From contig KN882788.1 of NCBI GenBank assembly GCA_000934455.1, positions 74,746-101,123 on the forward strand: a stretch of 26,378 bases of DNA, written 5' to 3'. Below are positions 10,017 to 20,672 of this stretch, piece by piece. Position numbers and translations under genes: made by a program. Origin of the DNA: Apostichopus parvimensis (Eukaryota > Echinodermata > Holothuroidea > Aspidochirotida > Stichopodidae). The notes beneath the pieces are model-generated. The model saw only the letters and a list, made by a program, of their open reading frames with translations. It was not told where the DNA came from and searched no databases. The first letter of the stretch is position 1, and the number at the start of each line of letters is the position of its first letter.

Positions 10017-13000
10017 GTACGTCAGTCAAATAATTCAGTTTTTGCTGAATTCATCTAATATCTTCGTCTCCTTGTGATTGGGCCCGGCATTTATAATTAC
10101 CTGGAGTAATATGAACAATATAACTTTGTGTCTTTATGTTTGGTAACCAAGACAACTGTATTGTGCATCCTCATCAGCTGATCATGAAACACCGGTCCAG
10201 ATGTTTAGTTATAAGATAACCTTGTCCTCTAAAACAACCTTCTTCTCTATCCATTTTTTTCAAATTTGACCGATAATCCTTCAGTCAATGAGTACTTTGT
10301 AGTATCGTCATCCAATTTATTTGAATTTTCTTAATTCACGTAGGAAAGGGGACCAAAATCCAAACTCATGGCAGATAAAATCCTATTTATTTTCACAATT
10401 TCTTGTTGTTTGGTTGTTTTTTTTTATCAGTGGACTGTTCCCTGAGGTGCTCTAGTATTTATTTCCCAGCTCAATTTGTTATTATTCCCCATTTTCTGTT
10501 TCTCCCAGACGTGATGGGAATTAATTTAAAGACTGACGTATGTAGCCCTCTCTATAACTCACTACACTTCACCATTGTCAAATCACGAATGACAACTGCC
10601 CCGTTGTTTACGTGATAGAATGTGATAACAGTTTGGACTGCCCAAGTAATTGGTTTTACGAGAATTTGCAGAATCCTGGAAGAGGCATGAATGGAGTGGC
10701 ATGGCGACTGAATCTCACAAAGTCATCCTGAAGAGCTCTTAGGAAATTCCTCTCATCAGACTTTTAAGTTTATATGATGTAAACATTGTCGCTGATGAGG
10801 CAAATCTGTATATCCGTGCATATAGGGCCTGGACCTCGTCCTCGACGAGAAAATTAATTTGAGCTACGACACTTCCTCGTAGGATTTTATTATAGTAAGG
10901 AGGTAAAGTTGGTTATTTGTTCTTGGAGTCGAGAGAAGGACTTAACATTTACTTGAAGTATCACCGGCAATTCAAGTGATTTGAAATGAATACAGAGGCC
11001 ATCTTACAGCTATGAGAGAAGAACATCAATCTTTTGTAGTTTTTATAGTTGAATGATAAAGTTTACTTGAAAATTGTTTTTTGAGTAGCTGCTTAATTGT
11101 TTATGAAAAAGTGTGGTGCCCATTGATAAATTGAAGTGCACCACACCTGTAACAGCCGTGAAAAGTTAATAAAGAAAGATTCAAACTGTAGTTTTTACAG
11201 ATCTCTGGTTTTAAAATGAGCAGCATAGTGGAAACACTTGATTGAACCATCCTAGCTGCCCCTAATTACCAGAATAGATTGTTGGAAATTAGATGCCATA
11301 AATGTTTTTTTTGAAGAAATAATAAAAGATAGATTTAAATAAAGCTGATACAGATAGAACAAGCTATGGCAATGAGTGTTGGATATGAAGTTTCATTTAC
11401 AGCCTCTTTCTAATATTGTAGTTTGGATCATATATGTTTTTATTCGCATTTTTGTAGTGTCTTGTTTGTTTTAACAAAAACAACATTTTAATTTTGTATC
11501 ACAATTCCATCCCTTAAGGACAATTTTTTTAAAATACAACAGTCATATTTACCCAAACCAAAAACCTGAAAAAATTTGTTGATCGTTTACAAAATGTCCA
11601 AAGCAGCATTGTTGCTCCCCCCCTCCCATATGTTTACTCTTTTTTATAACACACATCTGCAGCCACTGATTCACCATAACAAATACCTGTGAAATTGTTT
11701 CAAGGTTGCCTCCGTGAGTCTGACATACGTTATTGTAAAATCAATTTAAATTTTTTTGCCTCAAACTTCGTTTGACACAAATTTCATTTGGGCTTGTTAC
11801 TCCATGCTTCAATCAGACTTGCTTTTACCCTTGGTGCAAGATATCTGACCATGAACACCTAATTGAACATCAGGTATTTACAAAGATAGCAGCTGCTCTT
11901 TCAACTTGATAATATTAATTTTCTTGTTTTAATTTTCTAGCGGCAAGGCAATATATTTATGATTGGGTTTTTGTCGCTCAATATTTTTCCTTTTTTTTCT
12001 TTTTTCTTTTTTTTTTCTTTTTCTTGTTTTGGTGAAGAGTCCTGCATACAGACTCTTTACTTGTGCTCTCTGGGCAAATCCTTGATGAAAATTTGAAGGT
12101 GGAATAGTTATCAGCCAAGACTCTCATGAATGACTAATATGGATCATGAATATTCAGTAGCAAAAGCTATTATAATATTAATTGGAAAAAAATGAAAGTT
12201 GACAAGAATATTTATTCATTTCTGAATTTCTCTCTAATTTAATAATTACAGATATATTGCAGATAAGTTTACAGATAAGATAAGATAATTACAGATAAGT
12301 TACAGATAATTACAGATAATTACAGATAATTACAGATAAGTACAGATAATTACAGATAAGTTACAGATAATTACAGATAAGTACAGATAATTACAGATAA
12401 GTACAGATAATTACAGATAAGTACAGAAAAGTTTGTGAATAATGTTTGCTTGTTCTGCTCTCTGTCATCTAGTTTGGTTGCTAAAAAAAAACAAACGTGG
12501 ATAGTTTTATGATTTTTTCTATTCTCCTGTACCTATATGATCTCTCAAAGAACTAATGTCAGCTTAGAGTGATAGTTTTGTGAGGAGAGTTACTCTCCAA
12601 ACAACTTTATTTCTCTGACGTTTACAGAAGTAAGATGTCAAAATATTGACATTTTACAGCAACGATTTCAACCTCTTCAATGTTGGTTAAGTTTCTTAAT
12701 AAAGCCAATTTGGATGGTTTTGTTTATGTTAATTGTTTGAGGGTCAACAAGGACAGCTATTTTCTGTCCAGGTTCTTTCATTCGTTAAGCGAGCACCGTG
12801 AAGTGTTGACAGTTGACCTCTGGGATATTTGTTGGTTTTAGCACTCTGCATCTAATTGTTTGCAAATTATGAAAGTTTTGCTTAGAGGGACACCAAGATA
12901 CCAATGTCAACACACTAAGTAATAGTAAAATTGATTATGAAAACTGACATGTCTCGATTATGTCAAATTACTCTGGAATAGTGGTTGCAAACATTTTCAG

Positions 13001-13310
13001 AATGGCTCTTTCAAAAGAAAGGGTGTGTTGACCCGAAGTGGGTCAGTGGGGGTGCAGTGCTAAAATGTTATCAAGTTTACAGGCTGGTTAGATTTCTATG
13101 AAATGTAATGTCTTCTAAAAGGCGGCCTTAAATGTGCTGGTTAATGTAAAGGGGACCTGACTGTTTTCTACAAGAAGCATAAACTTGATTAGATAAGAAA
13201 CGAATGGTAAATTGACTCATCGGTGGCAACATTTCATAGTTATTCAAAGTTATTCAACAAAATCGATACGGGTACTTAAACACTTTTATCTCTTCTTTTC
13301 TTCTCGGCAG
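10017..13310 (+). other. Intron between exons A and B (3.3 kb)
   Basis: GT–AG intron in phase 2. Small hairpins occur at 10032-10051 (AATTCAG/CTGAATT) and 11111-11146 (GTGTGGTGC/GCACCACAC). A pyrimidine tract lies at about 11985-12025 and the AGATAA array at 12261-12420. The open frame at 10403-10615 has no recognisable domain. The rest is AT-rich without features I can support. Confidence 0.85.
12248..12427. repeat. Tandem array of ~10-bp ACAGATAA units (GATA motifs)
   Basis: Units alternate between ACAGATAATT and ACAGATAAGT with an occasional extra T, giving 10- to 11-bp spacing. Sixteen copies of AGATAA occur between 12261 and 12420. AGATAA fits the WGATAR site of GATA transcription factors, and all copies are in the same orientation. 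The simplest reading is a microsatellite. Whether any protein binds it is unknown. Confidence 0.95.
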
Positions 13311-13423
13311 AATTTTAGACTTTAGGAGGGTTCCTCCCGTGGCCGGACGGTGGTTTAATTTATCTTCTGATGTTTACATACGAGCAGATGAATCATTACG
13401 AAAAACATTCTTTAGGTCTCCAG
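13311..13423 (+). CDS. FAM20C: FAM20C-like kinase, exon B
   Basis: The first base completes the Arg codon shared with exon A. Then come 37 codons starting ILDFRRVPPVAGRWFNLSS and ending LRKTFFRSP, plus one base of the next codon. RILDFRRVPPVAGR is near-invariant in FAM20C/A. The Pro matching human Pro328, a Raine-syndrome position, is kept. NLS forms an N-glycosylation sequon where human FAM20C has Asn335-Met-Thr. The loop between that Asn and the first Cys of exon C is one residue shorter than in human. Acceptor: TCTTCTTTTCTTCTCGGCAG. Donor: CAG|GTTGGT. Confidence 0.96.
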
Positions 13424-13460
13424 GTTGGTGCCATATATAAGAGAAGAGTCAATTTATGTT

Positions 13461-13506
13461 GAATGGTGTTAACAATGGTGTTAACAATGGTGTTAGCAAT
13501 GGTGTC
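13461..13506. repeat. 12-bp tandem repeat (AATGGTGTTAAC)
   Basis: Three to four head-to-tail copies of AATGGTGTTAAC, the last with one substitution (GTTAGC). They lie about 40 bp downstream of the exon B donor. Confidence 0.85.
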
Positions 13507-13560
13507 ATATAGTGCACAGATTTGAGATGTGGGGAGGGGACTCATGGCTTATCAGCAGTA

Positions 13561-13760
13561 CTCATCACATCATTAGAGGCACTCATGTCATCAGTGGCAC
13601 CCATGACATCATTGGTGGCATCCATGATATCATCAGAGACACCCATGACATCATCAGTGGAACTATGACATCATCAGTGGCACTATGACATCATCAGTGG
13701 CACTATGACATCATCAGTTGCACCCATGACATCATCAGTGGCACTAATATCCATCAGATG
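13561..13760. repeat. 20- to 24-bp minisatellite with TGACATCATCAGTGG core
   Basis: About nine units centred on ATGACATCATCAGTGGCAC, varying at the CC/CT junction so that unit length alternates between 20 and about 24 bp. Units near both ends are the most diverged. No frame continues through it. Confidence 0.9.
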
Positions 13761-16410
13761 CAAAATCTCAACAAGAGTGGTATTTATAAGACCAGCATTG
13801 ATGGAATATGTTCAATATCATTGACAAGATTTCTTTTACTGGCAGATCAAGTGAAAGTTTCTATTCATAATTATAATTGGGTTACCTGAAACAGAAAGTA
13901 ACAATGAAAACTGGTTCTTTGAAGACATTTTCTGATATCATATTTCTGCAGTACTACCTAGTATTTGGATTAATAGGTAGAATACCTTACAACTCTGCTC
14001 AGCGGCGATGGAGAACTAGTTTGTCGCAAATTTCACGGAAAGACGAAATAAACTCGGTACACCCATATATTTCTAATAAAGAGAGAATTAAACTTGTATT
14101 TGACATCAAAAAGCACTTAGGACTAGAGGTAAAAATTTGGATGAGCTAAAGGCATAAATTGAACTTTATGATTCAGTTTGATTCCCAGCACACTTATCTG
14201 CTCTATTTGTTCCAAACTGTCAAGAACTAAGTTCAAATCTTCTGCTTGAGCGACCATGTGAAAAGTAGTTAGCATCAAACTTCAAAGGTATTTGAGAAAC
14301 CATGCTCTTATGAACACACCAGGCCATCGAAAAGTCGGTCGGTCACGTAGGTAAAACGAGATTGCGGAAACGGATGTCACACTATTCTGGTCAACTGTCG
14401 GAGGTATAAGTTAAGAAATTGCAGACTTTGAAATGTAACTTTCATCAGTGTTCAATTTAGTGTTTAATGATTATGAAACAATGAGGGTAACATCACGTCA
14501 AGACAGGGAGTACTTGTGAGTGCGTCCTACTTTCTATGCTCAAATACTGCCCTCTTTGCCCTTCATCTGCCAAACTGTAAAATAAATTAAAGTGACTCAT
14601 TAAAATTGTCATAGAGGTTACCTTGGACAGGTGTGTATATACCTTGGTGCCTAGATACTTACGCATACCTGAAGTGGACCTAGTTTTGTGTTATATAATT
14701 GCATTATCAAACTGTCCTACTTGTCTGTAAACCTTTTCCAATCCCGAACCCTAAAGACTGTATTTCTCTCCTAGGACACATTCAATTAGTTGAGTAGAAT
14801 AATGTAAGTCAAACCACTACATTTTGTCTGCGGCATTCTAGCTTCTTTTTCTTTTAAATTTCTCCCCCTACTCTCCGTAAATTTTTTTCTCTGAAAATAA
14901 CAAATTGAATGGATTCCCTCACGTCTGTTCTGTCCCGAAGAATTAGGGATTATTCTGGCAGTTTGAATGTTGTCATGGAGATTCCGTTGATGGACCAAAT
15001 ACATCTGTAAGGTGTATATGACACAAGGGAAATTCAGCAGATTTTATGGCATTGAAAGAAAGCAAAGGTAAAAGAAAAATATAAATAGGCGGCTAGCAGA
15101 GTTAGAATAGTAAAAACCAAATACCGGGGTAAGTCATTTGTAGATAGAGGGCGACAAGCAGGAGACAAAAGCAGTTTGATTGTTATGAAAGTGTGCCTGT
15201 TGTCCAACCCAAAAAAGCTGTTTAGCTAGTTTAATCGTCATGCCTTTAGCTTAATCCTTGCCAAAGCACCACTCCCCCTCCCTCCCAATCCCCCCCTTCC
15301 CCGCTCTCACTCCCTTCAACCATCCCCTCACTAGTAGCACTACTGAATAACAAACAATAATGAACATCCATCTTTCGTAGCGGAATTATTAAAAGAAAAC
15401 AAAGCATCCTTTCAGATGCAGATGATGGACTTTTCTTTTAATGTATGTAATTGTCAAATTAGTTTAATAACAAAAGCTCATGGTTCAAGTATTCCATCAG
15501 CACTGTTTTGTTCCTGTAGTTGTGATCTATTTAATACCCTTCAGATGCAACATGCTGCTGCCTTCCATGTTTGGTTGACTTCATTTCTCTCATCACCATT
15601 GTAGACAAATTGATTTCAAAAATTGAACTGTGTGATTAAGCCTCAATAGCTGTTTCTTGTTCTTTTATTTCTTTCTTTTCTTCTTTTTCTTTATCAAGGG
15701 TCGTCGTTGTTAAAATGAATTTGTGATTGCATCGGTTGTTCATAAGTCAGTACTTCATCGCGTTGCTTCCTGTAGTTGCGTGCAGGCACAAGGGTTTATG
15801 GAGACAGCCCATAGATAGTTTAGTTTAATGAGTCTGTAATGTTTGATTGTGAATGAACAGCACAGCAAAATATGTGCTATATGCAGCAAGATTATGAGCA
15901 AACTGTACAGTGAAGGAAGTTTTGCAAACAGTTTGTATTAATCATAAACAGAAACATAATCATTTAAATTTTGAATGAATTGTTGATGATTTGTTGAAGA
16001 CCAAGCCAGTTTTATAATCCTAGTCTGTTTCGGTGGGGAACAGACCGCCCTAATTAGCAATGTGGATTGACACACAGTAACATTCACAGAGAATAAATGA
16101 AACTTTAACACTGGAAAAGAGAGCTTTGTTAACATTTTGTTACAATTTCAAGATGTCATGATGTGATCATGTCGCAAATCATTCATGAATCTAACAACGT
16201 TCTCTTGCCTTCCTGGTGCTACAACAGAAGCTCCTCAAGATGCATTGATAGATTGAGGTAGTCTTGGTGAAATTTTGTGTGTGTGTGGGGGAGGAGGTAT
16301 TGGCTGGTTTCCTTTTGAATACTGTTGTTTTATAAATGAAAGTTAACAAACATTATTTGTAAATTGATATATTTTTACATTTCTAAATCGGTCTCTTACA
16401 ACCCTTGCAG

Positions 16411-16591
16411 CCAATAACCTCTGCTTTGTTGGGCATTGCTCTTACTACTGCGAATCGGAGACTGCTGTCTGCGGCAAGCCTGACACAATAGAGGGCAGTG
16501 TTGCAGCCTACCTCCCAGCCTTTAAGCTTTCACCACGGAAGACCTGGAAACATCCGTGGAGAAGATCTTATAGCAAACACAAATCAGCAAT
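16411..16591 (+). CDS. FAM20C: FAM20C-like kinase, exon C: cysteine cluster
   Basis: Two leading bases complete an Ala codon shared with exon B. Then come 59 codons starting [20 protein letters not shown] and ending [12 protein letters not shown], plus AT of a Met codon. The four cysteines have exactly the spacing of human Cys362, Cys367, Cys371 and Cys378, which form two local disulfides in the kinase insert. [15 protein letters not shown] follows. Its Gly matches human Gly379, a Raine-syndrome position, and the Val matches human Leu388. Disulfides fit a protein that folds in the ER/Golgi lumen. Acceptor: CTCTTACAACCCTTGCAG. Donor: AT|GTGAGT. Confidence 0.97.
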
Positions 16592-18718
16592 GTGAGTAAC
16601 AATGATTGAATAATCAGGCCAAAATATCTTCATCTTCTGGAAGATAATCCTCTTCGGACTTTTTTCGAAGGACGATGATCGAGGCCTGAAGCAACATTTT
16701 GTAGGTCTTAACTGTATGTCTTATTGTCGCTGAAGATGAAAAATCTTCTCTGAAATCTCATTATTTCGAAGGAGATGGTAGCATGTACGACTTGTAAGTG
16801 ATACCAGATCAGTTTGCTGGTATTTTGAGCAGCATCTTATTCTGGCCCTGAATTTGATCAAGTTCAGATATTATCTGGTACTAAACACTCATAGTAATAC
16901 AGTGCATTTGCTTCACAAGCCAATATTTATTTCAAATATTGAACAAATTGTCCCAAAATATTTAGTGTGTTTGCTTCCCACTCACACCCCCCCCCCCTTT
17001 TTTTCCTCCCCTATTTCCCTATTTTCTTATTTTTTATCTTCCAAGTGTTGAAACTAATTTAGACAAAAGTGTCTCAGAAAATGCAAGTTCCCAGTTTGAA
17101 ATAAAACCGTTAAGTTATTAACGATGAGTTAACGATGAGTTGACATTAATGTAGTAGGTCAAAAGCAGCTGAATGTCTCAGATGATCAATCAAAGTCATG
17201 TCGTGAATAATAAATGTTAAGTTTGGCCAAGATGAACAGAAATGTTTTGTGGGACTGAAATAACTCATGCACTGTAAAAGCAAGTTAAGGGTAACTTTAG
17301 TACACTAGGCCAACATATTAGGTTAGTCTTATTATTGTTGTATGAAACCATGGAAAAATGGCACAGTGGTGGCGCTATGCCATTTTACATGAACCTACTC
17401 AGTACATGCTATTGGCACAGCAAGTTTGAACTTTTTAACAGTGGAAGTACAGTACCTAACTTAGTAAGGTTTTCCTAATGGACAGATTTATGGGTAAGCC
17501 ACTCAGAATAGCTACTGGACTGACTATAAAAATTTGTCTCGAAAAGATAGCCCTTTTTAAATGATTGAAATGGGGATCTACATTTGAACATTATTGCTGA
17601 CAATGACACAAAAACTGTTGTAAAAGAATACATATTTTAATTTACGAAATGAATATCTTTATAGTTTCAATACATTTCACAAGTGTTCATAGTAGAATGA
17701 TAAAGTTTTTCTTTATATTAGGATCGAATTTAGTGTTTCACTACAGAGTCTCTTTCAGGCTTTAAGCTGTCTAGTTCTGAAAATCAGTAAAATCACAGTA
17801 TTATTTGATATCTCTTTCAGAGAATAATTATGTCACAAATCCATTTTTTTCAAAATTAGATTGGATGAATGCTAGCCCCTTACACTTGCTTTTAATTTCA
17901 ATTATTTTCAAATACACAGAATATAATCAAATAGCAAAGACTAATTATTATGTATTGCATAACAAAATTTTATACAAAATAACAATACACACACAATTAG
18001 GTTGTATACAGGCATATATGTTATGACATAAACACACTTAAAAGCCTCAGGATTTCTGCACAAAGGCTAAACACTTAATTATAGTCGCTGTGCTGAAGTC
18101 ATTAAAGATATCAAATATAATCAGAGATTTTGTGCTTTACAATTTTGTTATGTTTAATATTTATACTAGCAAAGCAGACATAATAATTTTGCATTGTGAG
18201 TCTGACTAAGATGTCTAATTTTGCTGGTACTAGTATTAGGTTCTTACTTCCAAACCAGAAAGTAGATAGCTCTGCCAGTGATGTACGAGTATGAATAGCT
18301 TGCATTTAGTTTTATGGTGGAAACAATAATAAAATTCATTGGTATATTTTAAAGAGATATAAAGCAAAATGAAGAAAGATGAGAAGGGAGAAATTTAAGC
18401 CGATGGTGATGGTCTTTTTTATGTTTGCGTGTAGGAAGATGCAGTATCAAGTGTCATAATAGTTATAACTAAAGGCTGTTTTTGTTTAGAAAAGAGAAAA
18501 CATCAAAATAGATTTTTGTGTCCATGTGGTAAAAGTTTTGGAAATAATACCATGGGCCTACCAATATCATCACAATTTAAGGACAGTTTGTTATGTTTGA
18601 TTTGTTAACTTTCTGTTCAAACAATGAAGATTGAGTCAAACTTTAAAGCAGTGAATGCTTAGTCTAGGTCTGAATTAAGTTGTTAGTCTTCTGTAGAGGT
18701 TTGAAGCAGTAGTTATGT

Positions 18719-19308
18719 GGGTTACAGCCCACGAGACCGAAGGTCCGCGAGACCAAAGGTCCGCGAGACCGAAATTAAAAAAGTCCGCGACACCGAAGGT
18801 CTTCGAGACCGAGGTCCGCGACACCGAAACTATTACAAGGCCTATAATAGTGGTAAGACAAATATAACTATCGGTAATATTACCTTGATAAAGCGCGTAA
18901 TTAAAAAGAATTTACAGCCATTTCTTTTCATAGTGGATACCAGTGACTTATACGCAAGGGGGCTAAGAGGGCTTGCATTGATACTACGCCTCCACCAGTG
19001 GCGTAACCAGAGGGGATTGCAGGGGGCGACAGCCCCCGATCTCAAAAGTTTAGCTCCCCCCCTCCCCTACTGCCCCAAATGAAATATGATAATACAATAT
19101 AACAATTACATATAGCGATACCCTATTTTAAACAATATTGCCCCCCTTGTCATGCATCTCTTCAACCCGCTCTGAAGCCCCTCTAATGAAAAAGTCTAGT
19201 TACGCCTATCGATGGACCATGCATAGACCATCGGTCTTGCGGACCATGCGGAAATTTGGTCTCGCCGACCTTCGGTCTCGCGGACCTTTGGTCTCGTGGA
19301 ATTCCCCC
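18719..19308. mobile_element. 590-bp non-autonomous inverted-repeat transposon with 7-bp target duplication
   Basis: The ends are inverted: CCACGAGACC at 18729-18738 and GGTCTCGTGG at 19290-19299. About 43 of 48 bases match over 18729-18776 versus 19252-19299. Each end is built from 16-bp tandem units, GGTCCGCGAGACC plus GAA or AAA, and each unit is itself a near-palindrome (GGTC...GACC). Degraded units continue inward to about 18830 and from about 19212. GTTATGT flanks both sides (18712-18718 and 19309-19315) as the target-site duplication. No transposase is encoded. A second repeat fragment lies inside. The superfamily is unknown to me; 7-bp duplications are uncommon. Confidence 0.85.
18996..19211. 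mobile_element. Nested repeat with CAGTGGCGTAAC end, possibly hAT-like
   Basis: CAGTGGCGTAACCAGA at 18996-19011 and TCTAGTTACGCCTATC at 19195-19210 are imperfect inverted ends (12 of 16 match). GGGGGCGACAGCCCCC, a self-complementary stretch, lies just inside the left end. Ends starting CAGTGGCGTA are common in non-autonomous hAT-type elements of animals, from memory. I see no clear target duplication, so assignment is tentative. It lies wholly inside the 590-bp element. Confidence 0.5.
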
Positions 19309-20559
19309 GTTATGTACCAGTTCCACTACAAGTCTTTGTGTCATGACTATGTCATACAGATTTGCCAACTGTCTCAAACTAAACCAGAAGGCTCTCGGTT
19401 TTAAGGCAGTTCTCATGGTCTAGGTCTGGTTTATGTTTATAGTATTCTGTAGAAGTTTGATGCAGTATATCTATAGTAATGGACCAGTTCCACTACAAGT
19501 CTTTTTATCATGAATGTGTGATATAGATTTGCCAACTCTACAAATTTAAACCAGAATGCTTCTAGTGTTTAAGGCAATTCTCATGGTCTCCCATTTTCAA
19601 GTGATGTGCTAATCTCCTGGCTAAGTTTTTTCTTGCAATCAGAAATGGGCAGCTCATATGTCTTTTGCTATGTTAGTAGCAAGGAGAAACCCACATTGTG
19701 TTTAGGGAAAGAATTATGTGAAATGCTTTTGCCATTGTGTTCTGGAGCACAAAGGTTATCATGACAATTCATTTTACTGAGGCTATGTTACTTCAGAGGT
19801 GAAATGTAAAAGCCACCAAAAAATATTCTATATTACTTTGATATCTTGTTTCAGTTGGATAATGCTCAATTCTCTCTGTTTTTTTTACCAATCAACCAAA
19901 ATTTTGTGATGGAAAATGTAACATATTGTACTCATTCTACAGTATTGTATTTTACACCACCCTTTAGCAACCACAATATGTCCTGTTATTGTAACCACCA
20001 ACCTACCCTAAGAAGCATGGGGCTGTGGTCACTCTTAGGAATGTTTGTATATGACGCATGTTAGTAGAAGTAGTTAAGAACAATGAGTGTGTATAATGAG
20101 ACACTCTAAATACAGAAGTCAAAGCTATAACAACTCCTCTTTGAATCATCTCTTGTATAATTATCAACAAGAATATTACAGAAAATTGTAATTCTCATGA
20201 TATTTATTTAAAAAAAGGTTAAAGGTGTAGTCGAAGATGAACGTACGGAGGGTCTGTATTATATGCCAAGATTTTATATATTTTGTGAAATGGAAATCAA
20301 AAACGTCCGACATGAGAATTGTTAAGGACCAGTTCAACTGTGTATGTCTTTATGTCATTTCCCATGCCGAGGTCTTTTTTTTTGTTTTTTTTTTGGTATC
20401 CTCTGGAATCAAATCATTGTTATTCTTACTAACAATGAAAATATTGCTGAAACTTCTTTCTTACATCTGTAGTAAATATTCCCCTTTCTTGGGACATGCC
20501 TATCTTTAAAATAAGTACTAAAAGTTAATTGTCTTTTCAACTCTGTTTGTATACATCAG

Positions 20560-20672
20560 GTGGGAACACGATCTAACATACTGTACCCGTGTGGTGATGC
20601 GCAGACACCCTTACAACTCAGGGAGACGATTACTTGATCTTATGGATATGTCTGTGTTTGACTTTCTCATCG
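20560..20672 (+). CDS. FAM20C: FAM20C-like kinase, exon D: lead into the catalytic segment
   Basis: G completes the Met codon begun in exon C. Then come 37 codons from WEHDLTYC through RRHPYNSGRRLLDLMDMSVF to DFLI, plus the first base of a Gly codon. W-E-x-D-x-x-Y-C and P-Y-(N/D)-S-x-x-R-(I/L)-L-D-x-M-D-M-x-(I/V)-FDF are FAM20C/A signatures. The Asp of FDF matches human Asp451, a Raine-syndrome site, and is kept. NSG is not a glycosylation sequon. Acceptor: ...TTTGTATACATCAG. Donor: CG|GTAAGA. The longer open frame on the minus strand here (20611-20808) is only its shadow. Confidence 0.96.

Larger units (their letters stand above)
13424..16410 (+). other. Intron between exons B and C (3.0 kb)
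   Basis: GT–AG intron in phase 1. It holds two tandem repeats near its 5' end, described separately. The forward frame at 13877-14149 (90 codons) and the minus frame at 14786-15004 have no recognisable domain or splice support. CT-rich patches occur near 15270-15330, and a short GT run lies near 16277-16287. The remainder is unremarkable AT-rich DNA. Confidence 0.85.
18655..19590. repeat. Two-unit 167-bp tandem duplication, first unit split by a transposon
   Basis: ACCAGTTCCACTACAAGTCTTT starts at 19316 and, slightly diverged, again at 19483, giving a 167-bp period. Both copies run on through '...TTTGCCAACT', '...AAACCAGAA' and '...TCTCATGGTCT'. The 'GTCTAGGTCTG...TTCTGTAGA-GTTTGA-GCAGT' half occurs intact at about 19418-19465, and again at about 18662-18711, to the left of the inserted element. 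The element therefore inserted into the first unit and the second unit shows the uninterrupted order. Confidence 0.85.
16592..20559 (+). other. Intron between exons C and D (4.0 kb)
   Basis: GT–AG intron in phase 2. A patch at 16628-16765 has short inverted pieces such as TTCATCTTC/GAAGATGAA. A C11 tract lies at 16987-16997. The transposon and tandem duplication lie at about 18655-19590. A weak echo of the duplicated unit (GGACCAGTTCAACT...GTCTTTATGTCAT) lies at about 20327-20360. The open frames at 17805-18026 and 20237-20509 are AT- or T-rich with no recognisable domain. Confidence 0.85.

Noticed and set aside
18717-19416. ORFs on both strands across the transposon
   Set aside because: They are made of the GC-rich inverted ends and the nested repeat. 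The peptides follow the repeat unit and no transposase motif is present.
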